Shown piece after piece: positions 32,437 to 42,657 of a stretch of 60,868 bases of DNA. Numbering within the stretch: position 1 is the stretch's first letter; every line of letters begins with the position of its first letter. The position numbers were made by a program, and so were the translations under genes. Source of the stretch: Thalassotalea sp. 1_MG-2023 (GTDB taxonomy: Bacteria; Pseudomonadota; Gammaproteobacteria; Enterobacterales; Alteromonadaceae); assembly GCF_030546745.1 (NCBI RefSeq), contig NZ_JAUOPD010000019.1:1-60868 (forward strand), written 5' to 3'. The notes beneath the pieces were generated by a model. It saw only the letters and a program-made list of their open reading frames with translations. It was not told where the DNA came from and made no database searches.

Positions 32437-33258
32437 GTGCTTAATCGAATTGTTGTTTGCATATTGTTAATGACTTTATTTGCTTGTTCATCAAGGCAAA
32501 CACCAGCACCCGTTATCGAAGCGAAAGCCAAAGTACCGTTAAGTAAACAAGTGCGAAATAGCTTATCAGGTACCGAATATATCGTGAAGAAAGGAGAAAC
32601 GTTATATTCTATTTCTTGGCGTGCTGGTTTAGATGTTAGAACACTTGCATCCTATAATGACATTTCCCCCCCGTTTAAAATATTTCCTGGACAAAAAATA
32701 TTTTTAGCTAAAAAATCCATGAAGGCGAGTAAAAATAAACCTTCAAGTAAAACAACACAGAAACAACAGCAAAAAGTTGTAAAAAAACCTGTTGCATCAA
32801 ATAAAAAGCAGGCGTATGGTAAAAATGTAAGAGGGCAAAAAACATACAAAAAGTCCTCTGACAATGTAGGAACATTTTCACAAAAAATAAGAACGTGGAA
32901 ATGGCCTGCAAGTGGAAAGCTCATCAATAAGTTTTCTACGAGAAAACAAGGTAATAAAGGAATTGACATCGCAGGTAATCGTAATGATTCTGTGAAGGCA
33001 GCAGCTGATGGCAAGGTAGTATATGCCGGTGATGTGTTGCGAGGATATGGCCAATTGGTAATCGTTAAACATAATGATGATTATTTAAGCGCTTATGCTC
33101 ATAACAATCAAATTTTGGTCAAGGAGCAGCAAACTGTTAAAGCAGGTCAAGTTATTGCGAAAATGGGTGATAGTGGCGCGGAAAGAGTCATGCTTCATTT
33201 TGAAGTTCGCTTCCGTGGTAAACCAGTAAACCCATTAAAGTATTTGCCGAGAAGATAA
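32437..33258 (+). CDS. nlpD: Lipoprotein NlpD, LysM and degenerate LytM domains
   Basis: This 273-residue lipoprotein has a lipobox LFACSS (Cys17), a LysM domain (YIVKKGETLYSISWRAGL to FPGQKIFL, about 48-89), a Lys/Gln/Ser-rich linker and a C-terminal M23 domain. The M23 domain looks inactive: GIDIAGNRND lacks the usual HxxxD metal motif and the HxH is MLHFE. This fits NlpD, which activates the amidase AmiC at the septum rather than cutting peptidoglycan. The start is GTG with AGAGGGA upstream. In related bacteria the main rpoS promoter lies inside this gene. Confidence 0.93.
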   Translation: MLNRIVVCILLMTLFACSSRQTPAPVIEAKAKVPLSKQVRNSLSGTEYIVKKGETLYSISWRAGLDVRTLASYNDISPPFKIFPGQKIFLAKKSMKASKNKPSSKTTQKQQQKVVKKPVASNKKQAYGKNVRGQKTYKKSSDNVGTFSQKIRTWKWPASGKLINKFSTRKQGNKGIDIAGNRNDSVKAAADGKVVYAGDVLRGYGQLVIVKHNDDYLSAYAHNNQILVKEQQTVKAGQVIAKMGDSGAERVMLHFEVRFRGKPVNPLKYLPRR

Positions 33259-33335
33259 AAACTAAAATAATAATTTGGAGATGACGTGAGTATTTTATAA
33301 GTAATTCAGCTTTGCGAATGATGGGAGATTATAGC

Positions 33336-34268
33336 ATGAGCAAAAAAAAAGAATTAAAAAGTGAAACTGTCGAAAACGCTGTTAATGCAGCAGAACAGGA
33401 AGTAATAGACAAAGTACAGGATGATGTACCTTCAAATTTAGATGCCACACAGTTATACCTTGGTGAAATTGGCTTTTCACCCTTATTAACTGCTGAGGAA
33501 GAAGTTTATTTTTCTCGTTTAGCCCTAAAAGGTGACGAGCCCTCTAGAAAACGTATGATTGAAAGTAATCTGCGTCTTGTCGTAAAAATTGCACGCCGTT
33601 ATAACAATCGTGGCTTACCGCTATTAGATCTCATAGAAGAAGGGAATTTAGGCTTAATTCGTGCTGTTGAAAAGTTTGATCCTGAACGCGGGTTTAGATT
33701 TTCAACCTATGCAACGTGGTGGATACGTCAAACGATTGAACGAGCGATCATGAATCAAACGCGTACTATTCGCTTACCTATTCATGTAGTCAAAGAACTA
33801 AATATCTATTTAAGAACTGCTCGTGAGTTGGTGCAAAAGCTCGATCACGAACCAACCGCAGAAGATATTGCTCATGCTTTAGATGTACCGGTTGCCGATG
33901 TATCGAAAATGCTTCGTTTGAATGAGCGTATTGCGTCAGTAGATACCCCATTTGGCGCTGAGTCAGACAAAGTATTGTTAGATGTTATACCCGATGAAAA
34001 ATCAAACGGACCGGAAAACAACTTACAAACAGATGATATTAAAAATAATATTGTGCATTGGCTGAATGAGTTAAATTCTAAACAACGAGAAGTACTTGCA
34101 CGTCGTTTTGGATTATTAGGCTACGAAGCTGCAACCTTAGAAGATGTTGGTGTTGAAATTGGCTTAACTCGCGAACGAGTACGCCAAATTCAAGTCGAAG
34201 CATTAAAACGTTTGCGCGATATTTTAAGCGGCCAAGACTTATCAATTGAAGCATTGTTTCAAGCGTAA
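33336..34268 (+). CDS. rpoS: RNA polymerase sigma factor RpoS (sigma-38)
   Basis: RpoS directs the general stress and stationary-phase response. From the ATG at 33336 (GGGAG 8 bases upstream) the protein has 310 residues: region 1.2 ([22 protein letters not shown]), region 2 ([51 protein letters not shown]), region 3 and region 4 with the helix-turn-helix [27 protein letters not shown]. An in-frame TTG at 33312 would add eight residues but lacks a ribosome site. It follows nlpD, the near-universal order, and ends at a strong terminator. Confidence 0.97.
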   Translation: MSKKKELKSETVENAVNAAEQEVIDKVQDDVPSNLDATQLYLGEIGFSPLLTAEEEVYFSRLALKGDEPSRKRMIESNLRLVVKIARRYNNRGLPLLDLIEEGNLGLIRAVEKFDPERGFRFSTYATWWIRQTIERAIMNQTRTIRLPIHVVKELNIYLRTARELVQKLDHEPTAEDIAHALDVPVADVSKMLRLNERIASVDTPFGAESDKVLLDVIPDEKSNGPENNLQTDDIKNNIVHWLNELNSKQREVLARRFGLLGYEAATLEDVGVEIGLTRERVRQIQVEALKRLRDILSGQDLSIEALFQA

Positions 34269-34292
34269 TAAGTATTAAGCAAAAGTTAGATA

Positions 34293-34317
34293 AACCAGCC
34301 AATTGGCTGGTTTTTTT
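34293..34317 (+). terminator. Rho-independent terminator of rpoS
   Basis: A perfect 8-bp stem AACCAGCC/GGCTGGTT with an AATT loop is followed by T(5). It lies 25 bases after the rpoS stop. Confidence 0.93.
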
Positions 34318-34326
34318 GCTTAACCC

Positions 34327-34350
34327 TTTTAATGTACCTGACCCCTTTAA
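34327..34350. repeat. Third copy of the REP-like core
   Basis: AATGTACCTGACCC with flanking TTTT and TTTAA matches the arms of the inverted repeat at 239-322. It lies between the rpoS terminator and mutS and runs into the mutS stop codon (34347-34349). Confidence 0.6.
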
Positions 34351-36911
34351 TCTAATTTTTGCTTTAAATCATATAATAAATCTAAAGCTTGCCTTGGCGT
34401 TAAGTTATCTATGTCTGTATTTTCTAAAGCATTTACAACAGGGTGCTGAATATCAACGAGTGGTAGCTGTTCGTAGGGGGCTTTTAAGTCAATGTTAACA
34501 CTTGGCTGTTGTGTCTCTAATTCTTTTAGTTTTTGCTTTGCTCGTTGGATCACACTATGGGGCACACCAGCTAGTTGAGCAACTTGTAAACCAAAACTTT
34601 TACTTGCTGCGCCTTCTTGTACTGCATGCATAAAAATAATGTTGTCATCGTGCTCTTTAGCATCTAAATGTACATTTGCTAATGTTGGAATTTGTTCGGC
34701 TAGTAGGGTTAGTTCAAAGTAATGACTGGCAAATAATGTATAAGCTTTAGTACGTAAAGCAAGCATTTCTGCACACGCCCAGGCGAGCGAAAGACCATCA
34801 TAAGTACTTGTGCCTCTACCAATTTCATCCAGTAATACTAAACTGTTTTCAGTTGCATTATGCAGAATATTGGCTGTTTCCGTCATTTCAACCATAAAGG
34901 TAGAGCGACCACTTGCTAAATCATCAGAAGCACCAATTCGGGTAAAAATACGATCAACTAAGCCGACTTTGGCGGCATCTGCCGGTACAAAACAACCCAC
35001 ATGAGCAAGTAAAACGATTAATGCAGTTTGCCGCATATAAGTTGATTTACCGCCCATGTTAGGGCCAGTAATTATTAGCATTTTACGGCTGTCTGATAGT
35101 GCTACTGGGTTTGCAATGAAAGGATCTGTTGTCATTTGCTCTACTACAGGATGACGGCCATTATCAATATGGATGCCTGAGCCATCATGTAATGTTGGTT
35201 GTGAGTATTGTAAGGTTTCTGCTCGTTCGGCAAAGTTAGCGAGTACATCTAAAGTCGCCAATGAGTCAGCAAGAGACTGTAAAGATTCAATGTTTGGCAG
35301 GATCAGATCAAATAGCGCTTCATATAATTTCTTTTCTAAGGCCAAAAACTTACTTTGCGCGCTTAATACTTTTTCTTCATGAGATTTCAATTCTTCGGTG
35401 ATAAAGCGTTCATTATTTTTTAATGTTTGTCTACGAATATACTCCGGCGGAACTTCATTTGAGCTTGCTCGGCTAATTTCAATATAAAAGCCATGTACTT
35501 TATTGTAGCCAACTTTTAATGATTGAATGCCTGTTTTCTCTTTCTCTCTTTGCTCGAGTTGGGCTAAAAACTCACTCGCGCCTTGACTGAGATCTCGTAA
35601 AGTATCTAATTCTTTATTGTAGCCAGGCGCAATTACCCCGCCATCTCTTATTAATACAGGTGGGTTCTCAACGATGGCAGCGGATAATAAATCACTGAGG
35701 TGAGTTATTGGTTGAGTATTATTAGCAACTCTTGAGAGTAGCTCACTTTTGGTATTAGCTGTAAATGGCTGTAGCATTGGTAAAATGTGTAATGCATTAT
35801 TTAATCTTGCAAAATCACGAGGTCTAGCGGTTCTTAAAGCAATTCGGGCAACAATTCGCTCAACATCGCCCATTTTTTTTAATAACTCTTGAATGTCTAC
35901 ATATGACTCATGCTCAATTAACGTTGAAGTAGCATGCTGTCTCGCTTGTAACGTAGGTAAATCGCGCAACGGAAAATGCAACCAACGCTTAAGTAGCCTA
36001 GACCCCATTGGTGTAGATGTGCGATCTAATACCGAAGACAAGGTGTTTTCTTGTCCACCTTGTAAGTTCTGGGTTAATTCTAAATTTCGACGTGTGGCTG
36101 CATCTAGAATAACACCTTGTTGTGCTGACTCTGCTTTGATAGCACGTATATGCGGTAAAGCGGTTCGCTGAGTGTCCTTCACATACTGTAACAAACAACC
36201 GGCGGCTGCTATGCCTAACGGAAAGGGTTCAACCCCGAAGCCTTTTAATTCTTTAGTGTTAAATTGCTTGTTTAATAATGCCACAGAGGTTTGATGATCA
36301 AACTCCCAGTCAGGGCGTCTTCTTACTCCTTTAAAGCCGCGAATTAAAGCTTCATGCTCGAAAGATTCCGGATATAACAACTCCGCAGGTGATAATCGTT
36401 GTAATTCAGCTTGTAGTTGTTCGATAGATTGGGGTTCACAGATGACAAAACGTCCGCTAGTCATATCTAAGTATGCGAGACCAAAGTGTTCTTTGTGCTG
36501 AAAAATACAAACGAGTAAATTGTCTTGGCGATCAGACAATAATGCTTCATCGCTTATGGTCCCAGGTGTCACAATGCGAACAACTTTTCTTTCTACAGGG
36601 CCTTTACTGGTGGCAGGATCACCAATTTGTTCACAAATAGCGACAGATTCACCAAGTTTAACTAGCTTAGCTAAATAATTTTCTACGGCATGGTAAGGCA
36701 CACCGGCCATTGGAATTGCATTGCCACCGGCTTTACCACGAGCTGTTAACGATATATCAAGTAAATCTGCGGCTTTTTTCGCATCATCAAAGAACAATTC
36801 GTAAAAATCGCCCATACGATAAAAAACTAAAATATTAGGAAATTCAGCTTTTATTGTCAGATACTGACGCATCATGGGGGTGTGTGAATCAAGGCTTTGG
36901 TTTGTGGTCAT
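34347..36911 (-). CDS. mutS: DNA mismatch repair protein MutS
   Basis: MutS finds mismatches and starts repair with MutL. The 854-residue protein has the mismatch-reading motif GDFYELF (about residues 33-39), the connector and lever domains, the ATPase Walker [15 protein letters not shown], the ABC-like signature region and Walker [17 protein letters not shown], and the helix-turn-helix tail [13 protein letters not shown]. Length is normal. It is convergent with rpoS, the common nlpD-rpoS-mutS neighbourhood. The stop codon overlaps a REP-like repeat. Confidence 0.98.
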   Translation of the reverse strand: MTTNQSLDSHTPMMRQYLTIKAEFPNILVFYRMGDFYELFFDDAKKAADLLDISLTARGKAGGNAIPMAGVPYHAVENYLAKLVKLGESVAICEQIGDPATSKGPVERKVVRIVTPGTISDEALLSDRQDNLLVCIFQHKEHFGLAYLDMTSGRFVICEPQSIEQLQAELQRLSPAELLYPESFEHEALIRGFKGVRRRPDWEFDHQTSVALLNKQFNTKELKGFGVEPFPLGIAAAGCLLQYVKDTQRTALPHIRAIKAESAQQGVILDAATRRNLELTQNLQGGQENTLSSVLDRTSTPMGSRLLKRWLHFPLRDLPTLQARQHATSTLIEHESYVDIQELLKKMGDVERIVARIALRTARPRDFARLNNALHILPMLQPFTANTKSELLSRVANNTQPITHLSDLLSAAIVENPPVLIRDGGVIAPGYNKELDTLRDLSQGASEFLAQLEQREKEKTGIQSLKVGYNKVHGFYIEISRASSNEVPPEYIRRQTLKNNERFITEELKSHEEKVLSAQSKFLALEKKLYEALFDLILPNIESLQSLADSLATLDVLANFAERAETLQYSQPTLHDGSGIHIDNGRHPVVEQMTTDPFIANPVALSDSRKMLIITGPNMGGKSTYMRQTALIVLLAHVGCFVPADAAKVGLVDRIFTRIGASDDLASGRSTFMVEMTETANILHNATENSLVLLDEIGRGTSTYDGLSLAWACAEMLALRTKAYTLFASHYFELTLLAEQIPTLANVHLDAKEHDDNIIFMHAVQEGAASKSFGLQVAQLAGVPHSVIQRAKQKLKELETQQPSVNIDLKAPYEQLPLVDIQHPVVNALENTDIDNLTPRQALDLLYDLKQKLD

Positions 36912-37012
36912 TAATTAACTTATCAATATGTTCTTATACTGTAGATTGTAATTTTAACTAAGGGGTGTATTCAACCTTAAATAGAGTAACTTTAGGTAAG
37001 TGTCTAAATATT

Positions 37013-37095
37013 TTACACTTTTGTAAGTTTTTTGTTGATTGAAATTCATAACTCGTTGTTTTTGAGGGTTATATTTATAGTGGCACTGTAATTGC
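37013..37095 (+). promoter_or_regulatory. Sigma-54 promoter with upstream activator dyad
   Basis: TGGCACTGTAATTGC (37081-37095) fits the sigma-54 consensus TGGCAC-N5-TTGC exactly, with GG and GC ten bases apart. A dyad TTACA-N4-TGTAA (37013-37026), about 60 bases upstream, is a candidate activator site. The start would be near 37107, 40 bases before the PEP-CTERM gene. PEP-CTERM genes in several bacteria are known to depend on RpoN and the response regulator PrsR. Confidence 0.8.
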
Positions 37096-37146
37096 TTTTG
37101 AGTTCGTAATAACAAAATGTTTTTAATTAACTTAATGGAATAACAA

Positions 37147-37857
37147 ATGATTAATAAAACAATCAAAACTCTTTCTCTTTCTTTATGCTTAGTAGCTAGT
37201 TCATCTCAAGCGACAATATTAGACTTCTATGACACGATATTTAACGGTCAAAATCAATTTACAACGGCTGTAACAAGTGCAGGCAGTTCAGTAAGTTCAG
37301 TGACTTTGAACGGTTTAAGCGGTGGAAATTCATGGGATTTAGGCGATTTTACTATCTCTACAACTGATGGGTTTAATGAAAGTATTTATGGTGCAAGCTA
37401 TGATAACTCTACAGGTGAAATGATCGGGATCGATCCAAGAGATAACAATGATAATGGCGCAGGCTCAGGTTTAACTTTTACATTTGACAGTGCTGTTAAT
37501 GCATTAGGTTTTGAAGTAGGTGATTGGGCGACATGTTGTTTTACTTCAGAGTTATTTATTAGTTTTGATGGCGGTGCAGCAATTAAAGTAGCAAGCGCTA
37601 CAAACGCTAATGATAATCCTGCAACTGCTGCTGGTGGTAATGCTGGTGATGCATTCTTCGTTGGTGCTATTGACGATTCATCACAATTTACCACGGTTAC
37701 TTTTTTCGGTAATGGTTTTGGTGAGTTTTTAACTGCAGGTGGTACCATCATGTATTCAGCGCTTGATGTTGGTTCTGTGACAGTTCCAGAGCCTTCTACA
37801 ATTGCTATTTTAGGTTTAGCAATGATGGGATTATCTTTTTCAAGAAGAAAAGCATAA
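37147..37857 (+). CDS. PEP-CTERM sorted exported protein
   Basis: The 236-residue protein has a signal peptide (cut near SSSQA-T, residue 23) and a C-terminal sorting tail: VPEPSTIAILGLAMMGLSFSRRKA spans the PEP motif, a membrane stretch and a basic end. Proteins with this tail are handled by the exosortase XrtA and often end up in the exopolysaccharide matrix. The body is Gly/Asn/Asp/Ser-rich and of beta type, with one Cys-Cys pair (DWATCCFTS), and resembles many uncharacterised PEP-CTERM proteins. The exosortase is not in this window. A strong terminator follows. Confidence 0.92.
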   Translation: MINKTIKTLSLSLCLVASSSQATILDFYDTIFNGQNQFTTAVTSAGSSVSSVTLNGLSGGNSWDLGDFTISTTDGFNESIYGASYDNSTGEMIGIDPRDNNDNGAGSGLTFTFDSAVNALGFEVGDWATCCFTSELFISFDGGAAIKVASATNANDNPATAAGGNAGDAFFVGAIDDSSQFTTVTFFGNGFGEFLTAGGTIMYSALDVGSVTVPEPSTIAILGLAMMGLSFSRRKA

Positions 37858-37880
37858 TCTAAAAGAAAATACATAAATGA

Positions 37881-37914
37881 AAAACGCTACTCGCTTTGAG
37901 TAGCGTTTTTTTTT
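37881..37914 (+). terminator. Rho-independent terminator of the PEP-CTERM gene
   Basis: A perfect 12-bp stem AAAACGCTACTC (37881-37892) and GAGTAGCGTTTT (37898-37909), followed by more T. Confidence 0.93.
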
Positions 37915-38011
37915 GCTTGTTAGCTAAACCTTAAGACTAATAAAATATTCAATGTAAACAGACTACTACTGTTTAATTCAGTAAAAAAACTACTTTATAA
38001 TAAAAAAACAC

Positions 38012-38039
38012 TTGATACTGTACGACCATACAGTATACT
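38012..38039 (+). promoter_or_regulatory. recA promoter with LexA (SOS) box
   Basis: TACTGTACGACCATACAGTA (38016-38035) is CTGT-N8-ACAG with symmetric TA flanks, the LexA consensus. It fills the spacer between TTGATA (38012-38017) and TATACT (38034-38039), 16 bases apart, so bound LexA would block RNA polymerase directly. Confidence 0.93.
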
Positions 38040-38080
38040 TTGCGCATTACAAAGATTTATCCGAAACATTGGAGCAAGAA

Positions 38081-39112
38081 ATGGACGATAACAAAGAAAA
38101 AGCACTCTCTGCTGCGCTAAGTCAAATTGAACGTCAATTTGGTAAAGGTTCAATCATGAAATTAGGTGAGAATCGTAGCATGGATGTTGAAACCATTTCT
38201 ACGGGTTCTTTAGGATTAGATATTGCACTGGGTGCTGGCGGTTTGCCCATGGGGCGAGTTGTTGAAATATACGGCCCAGAATCAAGTGGTAAAACAACGT
38301 TAACGTTAGAAGTAATTGCAGAAGCACAGCGTAATGGCAAAGTATGTGCTTTTGTGGATGCAGAACACGCACTTGACCCTATTTACGCAGAAAAGCTTGG
38401 CGTGAACATTAATGAATTACTTGTTTCACAACCTGATACCGGTGAGCAAGCGTTAGAAATTTGTGACATGTTAACGCGTTCAGGCGCAGTTGATGTGATT
38501 GTGGTAGATTCTGTTGCTGCTTTAACACCAAAAGCTGAAATTGAAGGTGATATGGGTGATTCACATATGGGCCTTCAAGCGCGTATGCTTTCTCAAGCAA
38601 TGCGCAAACTAACCGGTAACCTTAAACAATCGAATACCATGATGATCTTCATCAACCAAATTCGTATGAAAATTGGTGTTATGTTCGGTAACCCAGAAAC
38701 GACAACAGGTGGTAATGCGCTTAAATTTTACGCTTCAGTACGTTTGGATATTCGTCGCATTGGAGCGGTAAAAAATGGCGATGAAATTGTGGGTAATGAA
38801 ACACGCGTAAAAGTGGTAAAAAACAAAGTGGCACCGCCATTCAAACAAGTTGAGTTTCAAATTTTGTACGGTGAAGGTATCAACAGTTTAGGTGAATTGC
38901 TTGATTTAGGCGTGCAAAATAAGATGGTTGAAAAGGCTGGTGCTTGGTATAGCTATAATGGCGACCGTATTGGTCAAGGTAAAGCCAAAGCTGTTGAATA
39001 TATGCGTCAACACCCCGAAGTATCGAAGGAATTAGATACTCGTTTACGTGATATGTTTTTAAATAAAAATACTGAAAGCGCTGAGCAAGAAGTAGCAGCA
39101 GAAGCAGAGTAA
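38081..39112 (+). CDS. recA: Recombinase RecA
   Basis: RecA forms filaments on single-stranded DNA, drives strand exchange and triggers LexA cleavage. From ATG at 38081 (GGAG upstream) it has 343 residues: [20 protein letters not shown] at the N-terminus, Walker [10 protein letters not shown], Walker [12 protein letters not shown], loops L1 and L2 ([15 protein letters not shown] nearby) and an acidic C-terminal tail. The frame stays open upstream across the LexA box, so those residues are not coding. No recX follows; a terminator comes instead. Confidence 0.98.
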   Translation: MDDNKEKALSAALSQIERQFGKGSIMKLGENRSMDVETISTGSLGLDIALGAGGLPMGRVVEIYGPESSGKTTLTLEVIAEAQRNGKVCAFVDAEHALDPIYAEKLGVNINELLVSQPDTGEQALEICDMLTRSGAVDVIVVDSVAALTPKAEIEGDMGDSHMGLQARMLSQAMRKLTGNLKQSNTMMIFINQIRMKIGVMFGNPETTTGGNALKFYASVRLDIRRIGAVKNGDEIVGNETRVKVVKNKVAPPFKQVEFQILYGEGINSLGELLDLGVQNKMVEKAGAWYSYNGDRIGQGKAKAVEYMRQHPEVSKELDTRLRDMFLNKNTESAEQEVAAEAE

Positions 39113-39180
39113 ACGGTTGATATAAAATACTATTAGTATTTTGCGTTGCGTATTTTATTCTTAATAACCTAGATATTTCG

Positions 39181-39212
39181 AAACCCAGTAACAATGTTAC
39201 TGGGTTTTTTAT
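39181..39212 (+). terminator. Rho-independent terminator of recA
   Basis: A perfect 12-bp stem AAACCCAGTAAC (39181-39192) and GTTACTGGGTTT (39196-39207) with a 3-base loop, followed by a T run. Confidence 0.94.
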
Positions 39213-39406
39213 TGTTAACTTACTTTGAAACAGATGTAAAAGAACTTTATTAAAAGATGTTGAGCACAGACTTTTATAGGACTAAGTCATAATACGAGAG
39301 AGTGACAATTAGATATTTCACTATTAATTCAGAGCAAGAGAAAGATTTGTCGTCTTAAGCAATTAGATTAAATCCATTTTTTATATTACAAAAGATAGTT
39401 ATTAGA

Positions 39407-39982
39407 TTAATTCGGCGACTTAGTTAATATGTTATACATCATACTACCTAGCTGATCAGCCAATTCTTTAGTCGAGATGTTGAGGTTAGAAGATGTAATG
39501 CAGTAACCTTCAATGAATGGCAATAAAATAACCACCGTATTATCCAGTTGCTTATCTTCGCAATCCATGGGGGCTACTTGCTTAAGTGCTTCAAAAAGCA
39601 TCGAGTATAATTGCTTATAATATTGTTCGACAGCTGATTTTACCGAACTATTACGCTCTGATATAGCCCAAATTTCTTTAAAAATAACAGAACAATTACT
39701 ACTCTCAATATCATTTAGAATATGAAAGGCTAATAAACTTAATCTTTTTTGTGGTTCGAAGTTCATAGGAAATGAAAGTAAATGCATCGAGTCTGCATAC
39801 TCTAATAAAAACCCTTCAAGTAACGCTGCCAAAAGCAATTCTTTGGTTTTGAAATAATACTGGACATTGCTTAATCTCATATCCGCTCTTTCAGCGATCT
39901 TGCGCATGGTCAACCCTTGATCACCAGACTCAACTAATATACTCATTGCGCAATTTAATATGTGCTCAGTCTTTGAACTCAT
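39407..39982 (-). CDS. TetR-family transcriptional repressor
   Basis: The 191-residue protein has the TetR DNA-binding domain at its start: ILNCAMSILVESGDQGLTMRKIAERADMRLSNVQYYFKTKELL (about residues 8-50), with the recognition helix around LSNVQYYF. The rest is an all-helical ligand domain with several Cys. It is divergent from the saccharopine-dehydrogenase-like gene, with 115 bases between that contain two clear inverted operators, so it most likely represses that gene and itself. The inducer is unknown. Confidence 0.92.
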   Translation of the reverse strand: MSSKTEHILNCAMSILVESGDQGLTMRKIAERADMRLSNVQYYFKTKELLLAALLEGFLLEYADSMHLLSFPMNFEPQKRLSLLAFHILNDIESSNCSVIFKEIWAISERNSSVKSAVEQYYKQLYSMLFEALKQVAPMDCEDKQLDNTVVILLPFIEGYCITSSNLNISTKELADQLGSMMYNILTKSPN

Positions 39983-40036
39983 TATGTCTTACTAATCATT
40001 CTACTGTTGAAGCTAAATATATAGAAATTGACACTC

Positions 40037-40077
40037 TAGGTCAAATGACCTATTCTAAAAGTAGGTCATTTGACCTA
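40037..40077. promoter_or_regulatory. Twin inverted operators between TetR gene and its neighbour
   Basis: TAGGTCAAATGACCTA (40037-40052) and its exact reverse complement TAGGTCATTTGACCTA (40062-40077) are each near-perfect palindromes with AGGTCA/TGACCT half sites. Nine bases separate them, and the centres are 25 bases apart. They end 20 bases before the start of the plus-strand gene, ideal for repression by the adjacent TetR protein. Confidence 0.9.
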
Positions 40078-40097
40078 ATTTGTTTGCGGAGAATAAT

Positions 40098-41192
40098 ATG
40101 AGCAAAATTCAAATAGAAAGTGCAGTTTTAATTGTCGGGGGTTATGGCATTGTCGGTAGGCAGATAGCGTCAATTCTTAGATTAAAATATCCCGAATTAC
40201 CTTTAATAATTGCAGGTCGGGACTTAAATAAAGCAGAACAGTTTGCCGACATGCTTGGATATGCTCAAGGCATTGCGATAGATGTAACTAACAGCAAGCA
40301 AATATCGCCCTTGCATGGAAAACTAGCGGCTGTTGTTACTGCAACCAATGATCCTAATAATTATATTTTGTTAGATGCTATTGTAAATCAACTTCCGTAT
40401 ATCGATGTGACCCGTTGGACAGCGCGATTAGAAGAAGCCATTATTCGTATTTCAGGTGAAAAAATAACAAAGCCAGTAATCTTTTCTTCCGCATGGATGG
40501 CTGGAACCACAGCAATATTGGCGAAAAAAGTATCTGAACAATTCACAACAGTAAACTCTATTGATATAGATGTACTTTTTTCACTAAATGACAAAGCGGG
40601 TCCAAACTCAATTGAGTTTGTCGATCAACTTAGTAAACCTTATAACGTTTTTGCTGACGGTCGTATTAAAACCGTTAAGCCAATGACCGAACCCAAGTAT
40701 GTAAGTTTCGAAAGTGGTTTTAGTACTAATACATATCGCTTTGATACTCCTGACCAACGTACATTGCCAATGTTTTCTAAGGCAAAAAGTGTTTCAGCGC
40801 GTATTGCATATGATGATAAATACACTGTTGGTTTTCTATCTTTTATGGTTCGTTCTGGGTTATGGCGTATTATTGATAGACCCATGTTCAAAAAATTTAG
40901 ACATTCGCTACTTTATAACCCCGGAGAAGGTGGGCCTCACGAAGTGCTTGTAACTATTACAGGTATGGACGAAAGTGGCACACATAAAACTGTACGCGCA
41001 ACGTTATTGGATGAAAAAGGTCAGACTCATTTAACAGCTCTAGGAGGAGTAATTCAGGTTGAACGAGCTTTATCTCTTGGAGGTAACTCAGGGATAGACG
41101 CTGGAGTCACATTTCCTGAACGTCATGAAAATATTGATATAGCACTTACGACGCTGCGAGAACACGGCGTTAAAATTTTAATTGATGGATAA
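40098..41192 (+). CDS. Saccharopine dehydrogenase-like NAD(P)-binding protein
   Basis: The 364-residue protein starts with a Rossmann motif VLIVGGYGIVGRQIASIL (about 10-27), then IAGRDLNKAEQFA and AVVTATNDPNNYILLDAI, as in the saccharopine dehydrogenase family. The middle part (VFSSAWMAGTTAILAKKV) fits the family but gives no clue to the substrate. The ATG at 40098 has GGAG upstream; an in-frame TTG at 40080 is less likely. It is controlled by the divergent TetR gene, so an inducible catabolic or detoxifying oxidoreductase is a fair guess. Confidence 0.85.
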   Translation: MSKIQIESAVLIVGGYGIVGRQIASILRLKYPELPLIIAGRDLNKAEQFADMLGYAQGIAIDVTNSKQISPLHGKLAAVVTATNDPNNYILLDAIVNQLPYIDVTRWTARLEEAIIRISGEKITKPVIFSSAWMAGTTAILAKKVSEQFTTVNSIDIDVLFSLNDKAGPNSIEFVDQLSKPYNVFADGRIKTVKPMTEPKYVSFESGFSTNTYRFDTPDQRTLPMFSKAKSVSARIAYDDKYTVGFLSFMVRSGLWRIIDRPMFKKFRHSLLYNPGEGGPHEVLVTITGMDESGTHKTVRATLLDEKGQTHLTALGGVIQVERALSLGGNSGIDAGVTFPERHENIDIALTTLREHGVKILIDG

Positions 41193-41345
41193 TACGCTTA
41201 AGCGGATATGACAGTGAAAAGTCGGAGGATTGCTCTGCTTTAATTAAACAAGACATGTTAATCAAAAAATATAATCTTTTTATAGAGATGTTAAATAATT
41301 TTCTAAAAATATCAGATCTAAAATAAAAGAGAATATATCGATTGG

Positions 41346-41386
41346 AATACAATCAGTGGTCAAAAAAATTGATCACTGATTGTATT
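41346..41386. terminator. Long hairpin in the region before metA
   Basis: A 17-bp stem (41346-41362 with 41370-41386, one G-T pair) encloses a seven-base AT loop. No strong T tract follows. It may end transcripts from the gene at 40098-41192, although it lies about 150 bases downstream of that stop. Confidence 0.5.
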
Positions 41387-41576
41387 TACTAAGTATAAGG
41401 ATGGAATTTACTTAAAAGTATAATGTTAAACTTCTCCAAGTCGCATTAATCCTATTTTGTAGTTTAAATACATCTATAAACCTATCCAGCTTCATTTTCG
41501 TTCTTGACGGTATTCTCGTTTTAAATGACTTTTTACACACAAGACAGTTTCAATCTAAACTATGCATAACTGTTTT

Positions 41577-41638
41577 AGACGTCTATACGTTTAGAAGTTG
41601 ACATAGCTAGTAATCCAAGGCACATTACGCACTATAAT
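41577..41638 (+). promoter_or_regulatory. Tandem MetJ boxes and metA promoter
   Basis: Four consecutive 8-mers resemble the MetJ box AGACGTCT: a perfect copy at 41577-41584, ATACGTTT (41585-41592), AGAAGTTG (41593-41600) and the weak ACATAGCT (41601-41608). MetJ with SAM binds such tandem boxes to repress methionine genes. A perfect TATAAT lies at 41633-41638 with a poor -35. The rest of the gene-free stretch 41193-41695 shows only the hairpin at 41346-41386. Confidence 0.82.
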
Positions 41639-41695
41639 AATCTGTAAAGGTTATCTTCGAGACAACACAATACGAATCGACACTGGGTGTATGCA

Positions 41696-42643
41696 ATGCC
41701 AATTAAAATTCCTGATCAACTTCCTGCCTTACAAGTTCTTGATAATGAAAATATATTCGTTATGTCAGAACATAGGGCTATCAATCAAGAAATTCGTCCG
41801 ATGGAAGTGGCGATATTGAACTTGATGCCGAATAAAATTGAAACGGAAGTGCAAATTTGTCGAATGCTGTCAAATACACCATTACAAATTAATATTGAGT
41901 TTGTTCGTATTAATACAGCAGAATCTAAACATACACCTCAAGAGCATCTAGATAATTTTTATCGTTTATTCGATGATATTAAACATAAACAATATGATGG
42001 CCTTATTGTTACGGGGGCACCACTTGCTTTATTAGAATACGAAAAAGTCACCTTTTGGGATAAAATTTGTGAAGTATTTGATTGGGCTGAAAGAAATGTT
42101 ACATCCACGATGTTTTCGTGTTGGGCTGCACATGCAGCTTTATATCATCACTATGGGCTAAATCGTCATTTACGACCAAAAAAATTATCAGGCGTTTATC
42201 TTCATTCTCCTTTAGATGCAAAAGAAGATCTAACTCGTGGATTTGAAGATTACTTTAATGTGCCTCATTCCCGTTATGGTTATATTGATAAGGCTGACTA
42301 TCTGTCAGTGCCAAATCTAACCGTAGTGGCAGAGTCGCCTACCGCGGGGGTATATCTGGCCGTTAGTAAAAATAAGCAGCAAGTCTATTTAACGGGGCAC
42401 CCTGAATATGATGCGACGACCTTGGATGATGAATATCATCGTGATCTAACAACCTCAGAAAATGCTATAATGCCCGAAAATTATTATCCAGAAAATGACG
42501 TTAAACAAAAGCCTATGTGTAATTGGAAAAGCCACGGAAGTCTTTTATTTACTAACTGGTTAAACTACTACGTTTATCAAATTACACCCTATCAGCTTGA
42601 TGCTAATAATATTCAGGCAATTCATCCAAGTCATCAACGTTAA
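41696..42643 (+). CDS. metA: Homoserine O-succinyltransferase
   Basis: MetA activates homoserine with succinyl-CoA (or acetyl-CoA in some bacteria), the first committed step of methionine synthesis. The 315-residue protein begins [11 protein letters not shown] as usual. It has [28 protein letters not shown], the nucleophile Cys in [15 protein letters not shown], the catalytic Glu/His in TGHPEYD, and [17 protein letters not shown] at the end. A GTG three codons upstream also fits the frame, but the ATG at 41696 matches the family. metH follows 14 bases later. Confidence 0.96.
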   Translation: MPIKIPDQLPALQVLDNENIFVMSEHRAINQEIRPMEVAILNLMPNKIETEVQICRMLSNTPLQINIEFVRINTAESKHTPQEHLDNFYRLFDDIKHKQYDGLIVTGAPLALLEYEKVTFWDKICEVFDWAERNVTSTMFSCWAAHAALYHHYGLNRHLRPKKLSGVYLHSPLDAKEDLTRGFEDYFNVPHSRYGYIDKADYLSVPNLTVVAESPTAGVYLAVSKNKQQVYLTGHPEYDATTLDDEYHRDLTTSENAIMPENYYPENDVKQKPMCNWKSHGSLLFTNWLNYYVYQITPYQLDANNIQAIHPSHQR

Positions 42644-42657
42644 TAAAGAGTCATCAC

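Noticed and set aside
38012-38080. Extended recA start adding 23 residues
   Set aside because: Those codons cover the promoter and LexA box; the ATG at 38081 has a GGAG site and matches RecA.
41598-41603. TTGACA as the metA -35 element
   Set aside because: It is 29 bases from the only good TATAAT (41633), too far for one promoter; it falls inside the MetJ box array by chance.
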